A stretch of 64,000 bases of DNA from the NCBI RefSeq assembly GCF_030418455.1, contig NZ_JAUHPW010000003.1, positions 124,001-188,000 on the forward strand. The letters are read 5' to 3'. A program made the translations under genes and the position numbers. The number at the start of each line of letters is the position of its first letter. The stretch's first letter is position 1. The DNA comes from Demequina litoralis (GTDB taxonomy: Bacteria; Actinomycetota; Actinomycetes; Actinomycetales; Demequinaceae). This document shows, one piece after another, positions 7,925-15,944 of the stretch. The notes below the pieces were generated by a model. That model made no database searches. It was not told the origin of the DNA and saw only the letters and a program-made list of their open reading frames with translations.

Positions 7925-8854
7925 ATGGCGCGACAGGCGAGCCGCGATGGCAGGCTGGAGGCGGTGCTCGCGCTGCTCCGGGGTCCCCGCCGTGGCGCCA
8001 TGAGCCGGGCAGACGCGGTGAAAGCGTTGGGCGAACGTGGCCTCCGCCAAGCAGTGCGCGGCGGTGACCTCGTCGAGCTGCTGCCCCGGGTCTACGTCGC
8101 GGGGGCTCGCCAGCACGAGCACGTGGTGCGGTGCACGGCGGTCGTGGTCTGGGGACGTGGCCGCCTCCGGATAGCAGGAGCATCGGCCCTGCACCTGCTG
8201 AACTCGCGGTTCGCGGCGCCTGCCGACGTCCACGCGGTGGGCGTCGTGCGGCACCACGCCCATGCACCTGAGTGGGTCCAGATCCGCCGCGTGGGTCTGC
8301 CGCGCGTGTACGTGAATCGGTTCGGGGTGCGGTGCGTCCCCGGAGAAGAGGCACTGATCGACGCGTGGACTCGCGCACTGCCCACGAAGCGCGAGGACCT
8401 GCTCTACGTTGCGCTGTGGGAGGAGGTCGTGGGGGTCGACCGGTTGCGCGAGGTGCTCGACCGGACACCCCGGGTCCCTGGCGTAGCGGAGATGGACGCG
8501 ATCCTTGGCGAGTTCGCCGCCGGTGCCCGCTCGCCCGCCGAGGTGCTGGCACGTCGGCGGGTCTTCGTCGGCGCCGAGTTCGCCGCGCTCGAGCGCGGCG
8601 CGGAGTTCCTGGTGGCCGGCACCTGGCGCCATCCCGACCTCGTCCATCGCAAGGCGCGCCTGGTGATCGAGTGCGACGGTGACGCGTATCACGGAGTGCC
8701 TGGCGCGGTCGCGGCCGACCGTCAGCGAGATGCGGACTTCCTCGAGATCGGCTATGCGACGATCCGCTTCGGGTTCCACGACCTGCTCGAACGTCCTGAA
8801 CGGTGCCGGCAGAAGCTGCGGGGGACGATCCGGAGCCGGCTGGGATCCGAGTAG
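7925..8854 (+). CDS. AbiEi-like N-domain / DUF559 endonuclease-fold protein
   Basis: The 309-residue product combines an N-terminal AbiEi/winged-helix antitoxin-like region (AVKALGERGLRQAVRGGDL then PRVYV) with a C-terminal DUF559 module related to the Vsr nuclease fold. RKARLVIECDGDAYH, DRQRDADFLE and GYATIRFGF give the acidic, His and Asp residues of the putative PD-(D/E)xK or Vsr-like site. Such proteins are scattered in actinobacterial genomes, and their biochemical role is not established. The start is uncertain: ATG 7925 fits the family N-terminus best; ATG 7889 and a TTG at 7850, inside the repeat, are in frame. Codon choice is less strictly GC-ending than in neighbouring genes. Two copies of the 48-bp palindrome bracket the gene, which suggests acquisition as a cassette. 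Confidence 0.72.
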   Translation: MARQASRDGRLEAVLALLRGPRRGAMSRADAVKALGERGLRQAVRGGDLVELLPRVYVAGARQHEHVVRCTAVVVWGRGRLRIAGASALHLLNSRFAAPADVHAVGVVRHHAHAPEWVQIRRVGLPRVYVNRFGVRCVPGEEALIDAWTRALPTKREDLLYVALWEEVVGVDRLREVLDRTPRVPGVAEMDAILGEFAAGARSPAEVLARRRVFVGAEFAALERGAEFLVAGTWRHPDLVHRKARLVIECDGDAYHGVPGAVAADRQRDADFLEIGYATIRFGFHDLLERPERCRQKLRGTIRSRLGSE

Positions 8855-8882
8855 GCATGGGCCCCGGCCCGGCGCGTCGGGA

Positions 8883-8960
8883 CCGCTGCGCCCAGTGTCG
8901 GCACCGCTGCGCCCAGTGTCGGCACCGCTGCGCCCAGTGTCGGCACCGCTGCGCCCAGTG
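8883..8960 (+). repeat. 21-bp tandem repeat, about 3.7 units
   Basis: The unit CCGCTGCGCCCAGTGTCGGCA starts at 8883, 8904, 8925 and (partial) 8946; in each field it is given here only as CCGCTGCGCC plus CAGTGTCGGCA. The copies are identical and abut, with no spacers. The last, truncated unit runs directly into palindrome copy B (CAGTGG instead of CAGTGT). The tract is intergenic, downstream of the AbiEi/DUF559 gene. Confidence 0.93.
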
Positions 8961-9006
8961 GTACCAATCGGGACGAGGAGAGGCCGAGTCGTATTGATTG
9001 GTACCA
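8959..9006. repeat. 48-bp GGTACC-ended palindromic repeat, copy B
   Basis: It has the same length and ends as copy A, with TGGTACCAATC at the left end and GATTGGTACCA at the right. The interior differs from copy A at a few bases only (GAGGAGAGGCC instead of GAGGCGAGGCC, ATT instead of AGT). It lies between the 21-bp tandem array and the clpC terminator. It is in direct orientation relative to copy A, 1148 bp away. Confidence 0.9.
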
Positions 9007-9062
9007 ATCGGCACGGGCGGGGCCGGCCTACCCTCGGACCGCGCGGGTGCCCGCACAGGCCG

Positions 9063-9103
9063 AAGGCCCGGCCCCGCCGCCGAGGAGCGGGGAGCCGGGC
9101 CTT
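9063..9103 (-). terminator. clpC terminator hairpin
   Basis: AAGGCCCGGC at 9063-9072 pairs with GCCGGGCCTT at 9094-9103, and CCC/GGG extend the stem inward. It lies 20 bases downstream of the clpC stop codon on the minus strand, as expected for an intrinsic terminator. Confidence 0.7.
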
Positions 9104-9122
9104 CCGGTGACGGTCGAGCCGC

Positions 9123-11642
9123 CTAGTCCTTCTTGGAGTTCGAGGTGACCTCGGGGTCCTCGGCGATCGGCTCGCCGACCACCTCGTCCCGGTCGATGCC
9201 CTCGAACGTGAACTCGCCGAGGATGCCCTCGCCCTGCGCGTCCACGCGGATGATCTGGCCCGAGGTGACCTCGCCGAAGAGGATCTTCTCCGACAGCGGG
9301 TCCTCGATCTCGCGCTGGAGGGCGCGGCGCAGCGGTCGTGCGCCGAGGACGGGGTCGTAGCCCTTCTCCGCGAGCAGCTGCTTGGCCGCCGTGGTGAGCT
9401 CGATGCCCATGTCCTTGTCCTTCATGCGCTCGTCGAGGCGGGCGACCATGAGGTCCACGATCTGGATGATCTCGGCCTGCGTGAGCTGCGGGAACACCAC
9501 CACGTTGTCGACGCGGTTGAGGAACTCCGGCTTGAAGTGCTCCTTCAGCTTGCCGTTGACCAGCTTGACCATGTCCTCGTAGGTGTGGCCGCCCTCCTTG
9601 ATCGCGGAGAAGCCCGTGGCCTGACGGCGCGAGATCGCGTCCGCACCCAGGTTGGTGGTCATGATGATGATGGTGTTCTTGAAGTTGACCTCGCGACCCT
9701 GCGCATCCGTCAGCTTGCCGTCCTCCAGGATCTGGAGCAGCGAGTTGAAGATGTCGGGGTGGGCCTTCTCGACCTCGTCGAACAGCACCACGGAGAACGG
9801 CTTGCGACGCACCTTCTCGGTGAGCTGGCCGCCCTCCTCGAAGCCGACGTAGCCGGGAGGCGCACCGAAGAGGCGCGCCACCGTGTGCTTCTCGCCGTAC
9901 TCGGACATGTCGAGCGAGATCAGCGCCTCCTCGTCCCCGAAGAGGAACTCGGCGAGCGCCTTGGCGAGCTCGGTCTTACCCACACCGGTCGGGCCGGCGA
10001 AGATGAACGAGCCGCCGGGACGCTTCGGGTCCTTGAGGCCGGCACGGGTGCGGCGGATCGACTGCGACAGGACCTTGATGGCCTGCTCCTGGCCGATGAT
10101 GCGCTTGTGGAGCTCGGCCTCCATGTGGAGGAGGCGCGAGGACTCGTCGGACGACACGCGCGTGACGGGCACGCCGGTCGACATCGACAGCACCTCGGCG
10201 ATCAGGTCCTCGTCCACCACGGCGGCGACGTCGAGGTCGCCCGACTTCCAGGCCTCCTCCTTGCGCGCGCGCTCCTCGGAGAGGCGGCGCTCGACGTCGC
10301 GGAGGTTGGCGGCCTTCTCGAAGTCCTGCTCGTCGATCGCGGACTCCTTGTCGCGGCGCACGCCCGCGATCTTGTCGTCCAGCTCCTTGAGCTCCGGCGG
10401 CGACGTCATGCGGCGGATGCGCAGGCGCGCGCCCGCCTCGTCGATGAGGTCGATCGCCTTGTCCGGCAGGAAGCGGTCGGAGATGTAGCGGTCCGCCATG
10501 GTCGCTGCGGCCACGATCGCGTCGTCCGTGATGGTGACGCGGTGGAACGCCTCGTAGCGGTCGCGCAGGCCCTTGAGGATCTCGATGGCGTGCGACAGCT
10601 CCGGCTCCGGCACCTGGATGGGCTGGAAGCGACGCTCGAGGGCGGGGTCCTTCTCGACGTGCTTGCGGTACTCGTCGAGCGTGGTCGCGCCGATGGTCTG
10701 CAGCTCGCCGCGCGCGAGCATCGGCTTGAGGATCGAGGCCGCGTCGATCGCGCCCTCGGCCGCACCGGCGCCCACGAGCGTGTGGATCTCGTCGATGAAC
10801 AGGATGATGTCGCCGCGCGTGCGGATCTCCTTGAGCACCTTCTTGAGGCGCTCCTCGAAGTCACCGCGGTAGCGGGAGCCCGCGACCAGCGAGCCGAGGT
10901 CGAGCGTGTAGAGGTGCTTGTCCTTGAGCGTCTCGGGCACGTCGCCGCGCACGATCGCCTGGGCAAGGCCCTCGACCACGGCTGTCTTGCCGACGCCGGG
11001 CTCGCCGATGAGGACGGGGTTGTTCTTGGTGCGGCGCGACAGGACCTGCATCACGCGCTCCATGATGAGCTCGCGGCCCACGACGGGGTCGAGCTTGCCC
11101 TCGCGGGCGGCCTGCGTGAAGTTGCGGCCGAACTGGTCGAGCACGGTCGAGCCCGCGGGCTGACCCTCCTGGGGGCCGCCGCCGGACGTCACCGGCTCCT
11201 TGCCCTCGTAGCCCGACAGCAGCTGGATGACCTGCTGGCGCACGCCGCCGAGGTCCGCGCCCAGCTTGCCCAGCACCTGCGCCGCCACGCCCTCGCCCTC
11301 GCGGATGAGGCCCAGCAGGATGTGCTCGGTGCCGATGTAGTTGTGGCCCAGCTGCAGCGCCTCGCGCAGCGACAGCTCGAGGACCTTCTTCGCGCGCGGG
11401 GTGAAGGGGATGTGCCCGGACGGGGCGTGCGAGCCCTCGCCGATGATCTCCTGCACCTGCTCGCGGACGCCGTTGAGGGAGATGTCCATCGCCTCGAGGG
11501 CCTTCGCGGCCACGCCTTCGCCCTCGCGCACCAGCCCGAGCAGGATGTGCTCCGTGCCGATGTAGTTGTGGTTGAGCATGCGCGCCTCTTCCTGGGCGAG
11601 CACCACCACGCGACGGGCTCGATCGGTGAACCGTTCGAACAT
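9123..11642 (-). CDS. clpC: ATP-dependent Clp protease ATP-binding subunit ClpC
   Basis: ClpC is the AAA+ unfoldase that delivers substrates to ClpP in Gram-positive bacteria. The 839-residue product contains two N-terminal Clp_N repeats ([17 protein letters not shown], then a second copy from about residue 80), NBD1 with Walker [11 protein letters not shown], a UVR motif around residues 425-460, NBD2 with Walker [13 protein letters not shown], and the C-terminal D2-small domain. Pore loops are intact and the length is normal. It is followed by its own hairpin terminator and is transcribed alone. The 235-bp upstream gap holds a ClgR-box-like sequence. Mycobacterial ClpC1 is the closest well-studied relative. 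Confidence 0.98.
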   Translation of the reverse strand: MFERFTDRARRVVVLAQEEARMLNHNYIGTEHILLGLVREGEGVAAKALEAMDISLNGVREQVQEIIGEGSHAPSGHIPFTPRAKKVLELSLREALQLGHNYIGTEHILLGLIREGEGVAAQVLGKLGADLGGVRQQVIQLLSGYEGKEPVTSGGGPQEGQPAGSTVLDQFGRNFTQAAREGKLDPVVGRELIMERVMQVLSRRTKNNPVLIGEPGVGKTAVVEGLAQAIVRGDVPETLKDKHLYTLDLGSLVAGSRYRGDFEERLKKVLKEIRTRGDIILFIDEIHTLVGAGAAEGAIDAASILKPMLARGELQTIGATTLDEYRKHVEKDPALERRFQPIQVPEPELSHAIEILKGLRDRYEAFHRVTITDDAIVAAATMADRYISDRFLPDKAIDLIDEAGARLRIRRMTSPPELKELDDKIAGVRRDKESAIDEQDFEKAANLRDVERRLSEERARKEEAWKSGDLDVAAVVDEDLIAEVLSMSTGVPVTRVSSDESSRLLHMEAELHKRIIGQEQAIKVLSQSIRRTRAGLKDPKRPGGSFIFAGPTGVGKTELAKALAEFLFGDEEALISLDMSEYGEKHTVARLFGAPPGYVGFEEGGQLTEKVRRKPFSVVLFDEVEKAHPDIFNSLLQILEDGKLTDAQGREVNFKNTIIIMTTNLGADAISRRQATGFSAIKEGGHTYEDMVKLVNGKLKEHFKPEFLNRVDNVVVFPQLTQAEIIQIVDLMVARLDERMKDKDMGIELTTAAKQLLAEKGYDPVLGARPLRRALQREIEDPLSEKILFGEVTSGQIIRVDAQGEGILGEFTFEGIDRDEVVGEPIAEDPEVTSNSKKD

Positions 11643-11742
11643 GTCAGCCTCCCTTGATTCGTCCGGCCGGGGCCGGGGTCGCGGCGGTCGCCCACCGCGG
11701 GTGCTTCCAGGCTAACCGCGGGCCCCCCGGCCTCATGCCCGT

Positions 11743-11760
11743 GTTCGCCAGGGGCGTGAA
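11743..11760. promoter_or_regulatory. Possible ClgR box upstream of clpC
   Basis: GTTCGCC then AGGGGCGTGAA at 11743-11760 is a near match to the dyad GTTCGCY-N-GCG recognised by the actinobacterial Clp regulator ClgR, and it lies about 100 bp upstream of the clpC start. ClgR is known to activate clpC and clpP in Streptomyces and Corynebacterium. The right half-site is imperfect, so this is only a candidate. Confidence 0.35.
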
Positions 11761-11877
11761 GGGATATCGCGGGGGGACGATGCGCGGGGGGAGCAGCGCC
11801 GGACGTGCCGGACGGCGGGCCGGGCCCGGGAGACGAGCGGCGAGGGCCCCGGCCGTGCACGGAAGGGACGAGAAGGG

Positions 11878-12303
11878 TCAGGCCTCGAGGAGGATCGTGA
11901 TCGGCCCGTCGTTGACCAGCTCGACGTCCATGTGGGCGCCGAAGACGCCGGTCCCGACGGTCACGCCCCTGTCGCGCAGGTGCGCCACGACGGACTCCAC
12001 CAGCGGCTCCGCGACCGGCCCGGGTGCCGCCCCGTTCCACGACGGGCGGCGTCCCTTGCGCGTGTCGGCGTACAAGGTGAACTGCGAGACCACGATGACG
12101 GGGGCGTCGACGTCGGACACGCTCTTCTCGTCGGACAGGATCCGCAGCTCGGCGATCTTGCGCGCGATGGTCTGCACCTGCTCGGGACCGTCGCCGTGGG
12201 TCACACCCACGAGCGCGACGATGCCCTGCCGGTCGAACGAGGCCGTCACGGTGCCGTCGACGGTCACCGACGCGCGCGAGGCGCGCTGGAGGACTGCCTT
12301 CAC
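11878..12303 (-). CDS. dtd: D-aminoacyl-tRNA deacylase
   Basis: Dtd hydrolyses D-aminoacyl-tRNA and mischarged glycyl-tRNA(Ala), protecting translation. The 141-residue length is typical. The two cross-subunit signature motifs are present: SQFTLYADT, supplying the active-site Thr/Ser region, and the C-terminal NDGPITILLE, a variant of the usual N-x-GPVT motif. The gene is immediately downstream of a DUF2516 gene on the same strand with a 7-base gap, so the two are probably co-transcribed. Confidence 0.95.
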   Translation of the reverse strand: MKAVLQRASRASVTVDGTVTASFDRQGIVALVGVTHGDGPEQVQTIARKIAELRILSDEKSVSDVDAPVIVVSQFTLYADTRKGRRPSWNGAAPGPVAEPLVESVVAHLRDRGVTVGTGVFGAHMDVELVNDGPITILLEA

Positions 12304-12310
12304 CCGCGGC

Positions 12311-12658
12311 TCACCAGCCGCCGGACGAGCGGCCCTGCGAACCGCCCGAGGAGCCGTAGCCGCCGCCGAGCTTGGGGCGCACGTCCACGAAGTAGATGAT
12401 CACCGCGACGATCGCGGCGATGCCGAGGATGCCGCCGATCCCGCCCCCGGTGCCGAGCGGCCAGGGCAGCGAGATGAACGCGATGATGGTGGCGACGCCG
12501 AGGATGACGAGCCAGATGGTCTTGGACCACTTGCCCGCGGCGGTGAACGCCGTCTCCGGGCGGCGGAAGGCGTCGACCAGGCCCCAGATGGCGCCCGCGA
12601 ACGCGGCCACGGAGATGAGCAGGACGAGGGCGTTCTGAAGCCAGCCGAACAGGGACAC
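12311..12658 (-). CDS. DUF2516 small membrane protein
   Basis: The 115-residue protein has three predicted membrane segments (LVLLISVAAFAGAIWGLVDAF, TIWLVILGVATIIAFISL, ILGIAAIVAVIIYFV) and a Gly/Ser-rich C-terminal tail. FRRPETAF between the first two segments and DVRPKL near the end are typical of DUF2516. The family is confined to actinobacteria and has no known function. It precedes dtd with seven bases between them. A GGAGG lies just upstream of the ATG at 12658. Confidence 0.85.
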   Translation of the reverse strand: MSLFGWLQNALVLLISVAAFAGAIWGLVDAFRRPETAFTAAGKWSKTIWLVILGVATIIAFISLPWPLGTGGGIGGILGIAAIVAVIIYFVDVRPKLGGGYGSSGGSQGRSSGGW

Positions 12659-12729
12659 GGGAGCCTCCTCCGAAGGATCGATCGGGCACCTACGCTAGCG
12701 CAGGGCCGCGGGCGGGCCTCAGCCCGTCC

Positions 12730-13866
12730 TCAGGCGGGCAGGTCCCCGCCGTCGGCGGCGCAGCCCTTGCCCATGAGGAGGCCCTTCATCGTGGGGCCCG
12801 GCTTGGGCGGGCGGTCGGCGGAGAAGCCGTCGGCGTTGACCACGAGCTCCTGCGCCGCGGCGACGGGTCCGCCGTCGGTGGGCACGGTGAGCGTCGCTGA
12901 GGGATCGGTCGAGCGCTTGAGCACCGCGAGGGCGATGGGACCGAGCTCGTGGTGGCGCGCGACCGAGGTGACGCGCCCGGCGATCGCGCCGTCCGCGCGA
13001 TGCACGTCGACGCCGGGCTCGGGCAGCTCGTGGCCGGAGCCGTCGAGGTGGAGCATGGTGAGCCGGCGCGGCGGGCGGCCCACGTTGTGGACCTTCGCGA
13101 CGGTCTCTTGGCCGCGGTAGCACCCCTTGTGCAGGTGCACCGCGGTGCGCAGCCAATCGAGCTCGTGCGGCAGCGAGTGGTCGTCGATCTCGCGGCCCGC
13201 GCGGGGACGATGCGCGGCGATCCGGACCGCCTCCGTCGCCCACGTGCCCACGAGGGTCCAGCCGGCGTCGACGCGCGCCTGGATCTCCGCGGCGAGGGAC
13301 GCGCGCGGGACGAGCACGAGACGCCACGGGCGCACCGCATCGGACAGCGCGGACGGGTCGGCGGCGTACGACGTGCCCCCAGCGGTGACGCCGGGCCACG
13401 GATCGACCCACGTGACCGGCTCGCCCTCGGCGGCGGGGCGCGACACGGCCTCGCCGATCGCGGCCCATTCGGCCGTCGCATCGTGCACCTCCACGCGGAG
13501 CATGAAGCGCATGCGATCGAGGAACGCGGCCAGGGCGGGCGCGGTCTCGGAGATGAGCCACGCGGTGGTGCCGTCGTCGACCAGGCCGGCGACGTGCTCG
13601 ACGCGGCCCTGGGGCGACAGGATCATGAGCTCGGCGGACTCGCCGGGCGCGAGGCCCGCGACCTGCTGCGTGCACAGCGAGTCGAGCCACGTGAGGCGGT
13701 CGGGCCCGGTGACGGTGACGATGCCGAGGTGGGACTGGTCGGCGACCGCACGGCCGGCCTCGAGGGCGCGCTGCTCCGCGGTGGGGTCGCCGTAGTGCCA
13801 GGCGACGCCCGCGTCGGGGCCGACGCCCACGACGGCGCCGTGACGGTCGAGAAGAGGGGAGGTCAT
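12730..13866 (-). CDS. ygfZ: Folate-binding protein YgfZ
   Basis: YgfZ is a tetrahydrofolate-dependent protein related to GcvT that supports iron-sulfur cluster assembly or repair. The 378-residue protein has the GCV_T-like fold and the diagnostic motif HKGCYRGQETVAKVHN, which contains the conserved reactive cysteine. The length and the aminomethyltransferase-like C-terminal barrel fit the family. The start ATG at 13866 gives MTSPLLDRHGAV, typical of actinobacterial members. The gene lies 25 bases after the nitrobindin-like gene on the same strand. A motif copy at 13205-13214 falls inside the coding region and reads Ala-His-Arg-Pro. Confidence 0.92.
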   Translation of the reverse strand: MTSPLLDRHGAVVGVGPDAGVAWHYGDPTAEQRALEAGRAVADQSHLGIVTVTGPDRLTWLDSLCTQQVAGLAPGESAELMILSPQGRVEHVAGLVDDGTTAWLISETAPALAAFLDRMRFMLRVEVHDATAEWAAIGEAVSRPAAEGEPVTWVDPWPGVTAGGTSYAADPSALSDAVRPWRLVLVPRASLAAEIQARVDAGWTLVGTWATEAVRIAAHRPRAGREIDDHSLPHELDWLRTAVHLHKGCYRGQETVAKVHNVGRPPRRLTMLHLDGSGHELPEPGVDVHRADGAIAGRVTSVARHHELGPIALAVLKRSTDPSATLTVPTDGGPVAAAQELVVNADGFSADRPPKPGPTMKGLLMGKGCAADGGDLPA

Positions 13867-13891
13867 GTTCCGTGAACGCGCGGGCGCGGCG

Positions 13892-14473
13892 TCAGGATTC
13901 CGCGTCGGGCGCGATGGTCTCGGCGTCGCCGGGAACCTCGGGGCCGTCGACGCGCGACAGGCGGCCGCTCGCGTAGGACTGGAGATCCTGGCCGAAGGCC
14001 TTGAGGTCCCACGCCCACATGAGCTCGCCGCCGACGTTGCCGTACATGCGGGTGGCGGCGCGCACGTCGGGGCCGGACTCGGTCGCGGCGGCGAAGCGGC
14101 TTGCGAGGTCGATGCGGCCGTTGCCCACCGCGCCGAAGAACGCGGTGAGGAGGCCGGAGGCGTCCGCGAGGACCACCTCGAGCGGGTGCTGGTTCTCGCC
14201 CAGCTGGACGCCCTCGGGGGCGCTCGGTGCGACGCGCCAGAAGCCCGACTCGGTGGACCACACCTGGCCCTCCTCGCCGTCGGGGCCCATGAGCGTGATC
14301 GTCGCCGTATAGGAGAGGTACGGGCCGCCGTCGTGGTCGAAGACCACGCGCTGGCGGAAGTCCGCCGTCTCGATGCCGGGGTACTCGAGGACCCCGTGGC
14401 CCTCCCAGGCGCCCACCACCCACGCGAGCGGGTAGAGCTCGGGCGCGAGGTCCGACGGGATGACGAAGGTCAC
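13892..14473 (-). CDS. Nitrobindin-like heme-binding beta-barrel protein (DUF1794)
   Basis: The 193-residue protein belongs to the FABP-like DUF1794/nitrobindin family, which binds ferric heme in a 10-stranded beta-barrel and may handle nitric oxide or peroxynitrite. The diagnostic GxWxGxG motif is present near the N-terminus (WVVGAWEGHGVLEYP). I chose GTG at 14473 because its first bases overlap the stop codon of the upstream 36-residue reading frame (GTGA overlap). A longer reading to 14617 would absorb that small gene in another frame. It is followed by ygfZ at 25 bases. Linkage with an Fe-S protein and a heme protein suggests a redox-stress theme, but that is inference. Confidence 0.85.
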   Translation of the reverse strand: MTFVIPSDLAPELYPLAWVVGAWEGHGVLEYPGIETADFRQRVVFDHDGGPYLSYTATITLMGPDGEEGQVWSTESGFWRVAPSAPEGVQLGENQHPLEVVLADASGLLTAFFGAVGNGRIDLASRFAAATESGPDVRAATRMYGNVGGELMWAWDLKAFGQDLQSYASGRLSRVDGPEVPGDAETIAPDAES

Positions 14474-14580
14474 CGCTTGGGGCCCTTCACCAGACGGAAG
14501 GCGACGATGCCGGCGATCCAGGTGGTCGCGGCGAACGCGAGGACGGCGAGCACGGTGAAGGTGACCTCGAGAGCAGTCAT
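14470..14580 (-). CDS. 36-residue membrane microprotein overlapping the nitrobindin gene
   Basis: A short ATG-started frame encodes 36 residues: MTALEVTFTVLAVLAFAA, one hydrophobic helix continuing through TTWIAGIVAF, then a basic tail RLVKGPKR. Its TGA at 14470-14472 overlaps the GTG start of the nitrobindin-like gene by the GTGA arrangement typical of translationally coupled genes. Both ends therefore look selected. Positive charges at the C-terminus predict an N-out, C-in single-pass peptide. I recognise no named family. The gene is below the usual length threshold and is easily missed. A chance open frame cannot be excluded in such GC-rich DNA. Confidence 0.6.
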   Translation of the reverse strand: MTALEVTFTVLAVLAFAATTWIAGIVAFRLVKGPKR

Positions 14581-14641
14581 GGCCCGAGTGTATGCCGGGA
14601 CCGAGGTCCCGGGCCACGTCCCGCGCGGACGATGCGCTGTC

Positions 14642-14998
14642 TCAGTAGACGAGCGCGGTCGCGTCGGCGGCTGTCGCCTCCGCGACGAAGGCGGCGGCGC
14701 CGGCGATGCGGGCGCCCGGCAGCAGGTCCGGCTCGGCGATCTCGCGACGGGCCGCGCACTGCGCGCACACCGTCACGGTGCCGGCGGCGAGCACCGCGTC
14801 ACGCAGCGTCGACAGCGGGGGCGAGTGCGGGATCACCACGTCGTCCGTGCCGGGCAGCGCGTGCAGCGTGGCGTCGCCCGTCAGCCACAGGCTCACCTCG
14901 AGGCCCGAGGCGACGCCGGTTGCGGCGACGGTGAAGGCCTGCATGAGCGTCTCGACGCGCTCGACGCCGCACGTGACCTTGACGACCAGGGTGGGCAT
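14642..14998 (-). CDS. DsrE-family small sulfur-relay-like protein
   Basis: The 118-residue protein fits the DsrE/DsrF fold used for persulfide relay: an N-terminal beta strand MPTLVVKVTCG, alternating alpha/beta elements and a Cys-x2-Cys pair in VCAQCAARREI near residue 75. Actinobacterial DsrE-like proteins of this size are common and uncharacterised. Its ATG at 14998 follows the stop of the DUF4395 gene by one base, so the two are translationally linked. The thioredoxin-like gene lies one further upstream. All three carry CxxC motifs, suggesting a shared thiol or sulfur-transfer role (inference). Confidence 0.8.
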   Translation of the reverse strand: MPTLVVKVTCGVERVETLMQAFTVAATGVASGLEVSLWLTGDATLHALPGTDDVVIPHSPPLSTLRDAVLAAGTVTVCAQCAARREIAEPDLLPGARIAGAAAFVAEATAADATALVY

Positions 14999-14999
14999 G

Positions 15000-15440
15000 T
15001 CAGGCGGCGGTGCGGGTGGTGGCGCGCTTGAACAGCAGGTAGATCTCGCAACCCAGGCACAGGTTGAAGACGCTGTTGAGGAACGAGGCGAACGTCACGA
15101 AGCCGGTGAAGATGAAGAAGCCGGCGTCGAGGCCGAGGAGGCCCGACGCGACGGCGAGGATGGAGAACGTGGTGCCCATCTGCTGCGCGAAGCGCGGCGG
15201 GCGGAACGACTCCGTCTCGGCCGGCGGGTCCAGGCGCGGGCGCACCATCGTGCGGAACACCCAGCCCTGGAGCGTGGCCTGCGGGCCGATGATCGCGCCC
15301 GGGATGAACAGCACCAGCAGCACGGCCATGATGGCGATGCCCACGGGGTTGGCGCCCGCGAGCAGCGCGGACACCGAGAACGCGAGCTGCCAGAATGCGC
15401 TGAACCGGGGTCCGCGCGGGTCGATCTGGATGTCCTTCAT
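15000..15440 (-). CDS. DUF4395 membrane protein
   Basis: The 146-residue protein has about four hydrophobic helices and the DUF4395 hallmarks: FSAFWQLAFSVSALL at the N-terminus, a GPQATLQGWVF turn, and NLCLGCEIYLLFKR near the C-terminus with a Cys-x2-Cys pair at the membrane face. The function is unknown. The family is repeatedly found beside thioredoxin, rhodanese or DsrE genes in actinobacteria. It is sandwiched here between a thioredoxin-like gene (51-base gap) and a DsrE gene (1-base gap). The ATG at 15440 has a GGGAGG upstream. Confidence 0.85.
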   Translation of the reverse strand: MKDIQIDPRGPRFSAFWQLAFSVSALLAGANPVGIAIMAVLLVLFIPGAIIGPQATLQGWVFRTMVRPRLDPPAETESFRPPRFAQQMGTTFSILAVASGLLGLDAGFFIFTGFVTFASFLNSVFNLCLGCEIYLLFKRATTRTAA

Positions 15441-15491
15441 GGGGGCTCCCTCCCTCGAGGTGGAGTCTACGGTCACGGAGGGTCGTGCCCG

Positions 15492-15926
15492 CTAGATGGT
15501 GTAGTCGGTGCCGGTGCGCGGCACTGCCGCGAGCGCGTCGCGTGCCTGCTGCTCGGACGGGGCGCCGGAGATGCGGGACACCACCACCCCGTCGCCGTCG
15601 AGCAGCAGGATCGTGGGCGTGCGCATGATCTCGAGCTCGCGCGCGAGGTCGAGCCGCTCCGCGGCGTCGATCTCGATGTGGACGACGCGGGCGTCCTCCT
15701 CGGCGATGCGGCGCAGCAGCTGGGCGGTGGGCGGGCACTTGGCGCACATGGGGGTCGAGAACTGCACGAAGGTCGCGTGGTAGCCGCGCTTGGCGCCGAG
15801 GGTGGCGGAGGACAGCGCGCCCGCCCGCTCGACCTCGCGGACCATGCCCTGACGGCGGCGCCACCACAGGGCGGCACCGGTCGCCACCGCGAGGATCGCG
15901 ACGACGATGATGATGCGGAGCAGCAC
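15492..15926 (-). CDS. Membrane-anchored thioredoxin-like protein
   Basis: The 144-residue protein starts with one membrane helix (LLRIIIVVAILAVATGAALWW) followed by RRR, which predicts a cytoplasmic C-terminal domain by the positive-inside rule. The domain is a thioredoxin fold with active site FSTPMCAKCPPT and the cis-proline segment MRTPTILLLDGDG. GTG at 15926 is preceded by GGAGG at good spacing. It is the first of three consecutive genes (thioredoxin, DUF4395, DsrE) with CxxC pairs, so a thiol-disulfide or persulfide exchange chain is plausible. Target proteins are unknown. Confidence 0.85.
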   Translation of the reverse strand: MLLRIIIVVAILAVATGAALWWRRRQGMVREVERAGALSSATLGAKRGYHATFVQFSTPMCAKCPPTAQLLRRIAEEDARVVHIEIDAAERLDLARELEIMRTPTILLLDGDGVVVSRISGAPSEQQARDALAAVPRTGTDYTI

Positions 15927-15944
15927 GGGGACCTCCGGTTGACC

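Noticed and set aside
8883-8960. CRISPR array
   Set aside because: The 21-bp units abut with no spacers, the unit is not a typical repeat, and no cas genes are present.
7811-9006. Insertion sequence with the palindromes as terminal inverted repeats
   Set aside because: The enclosed protein is not a transposase, each palindrome is itself complete, and I see no target-site duplication.
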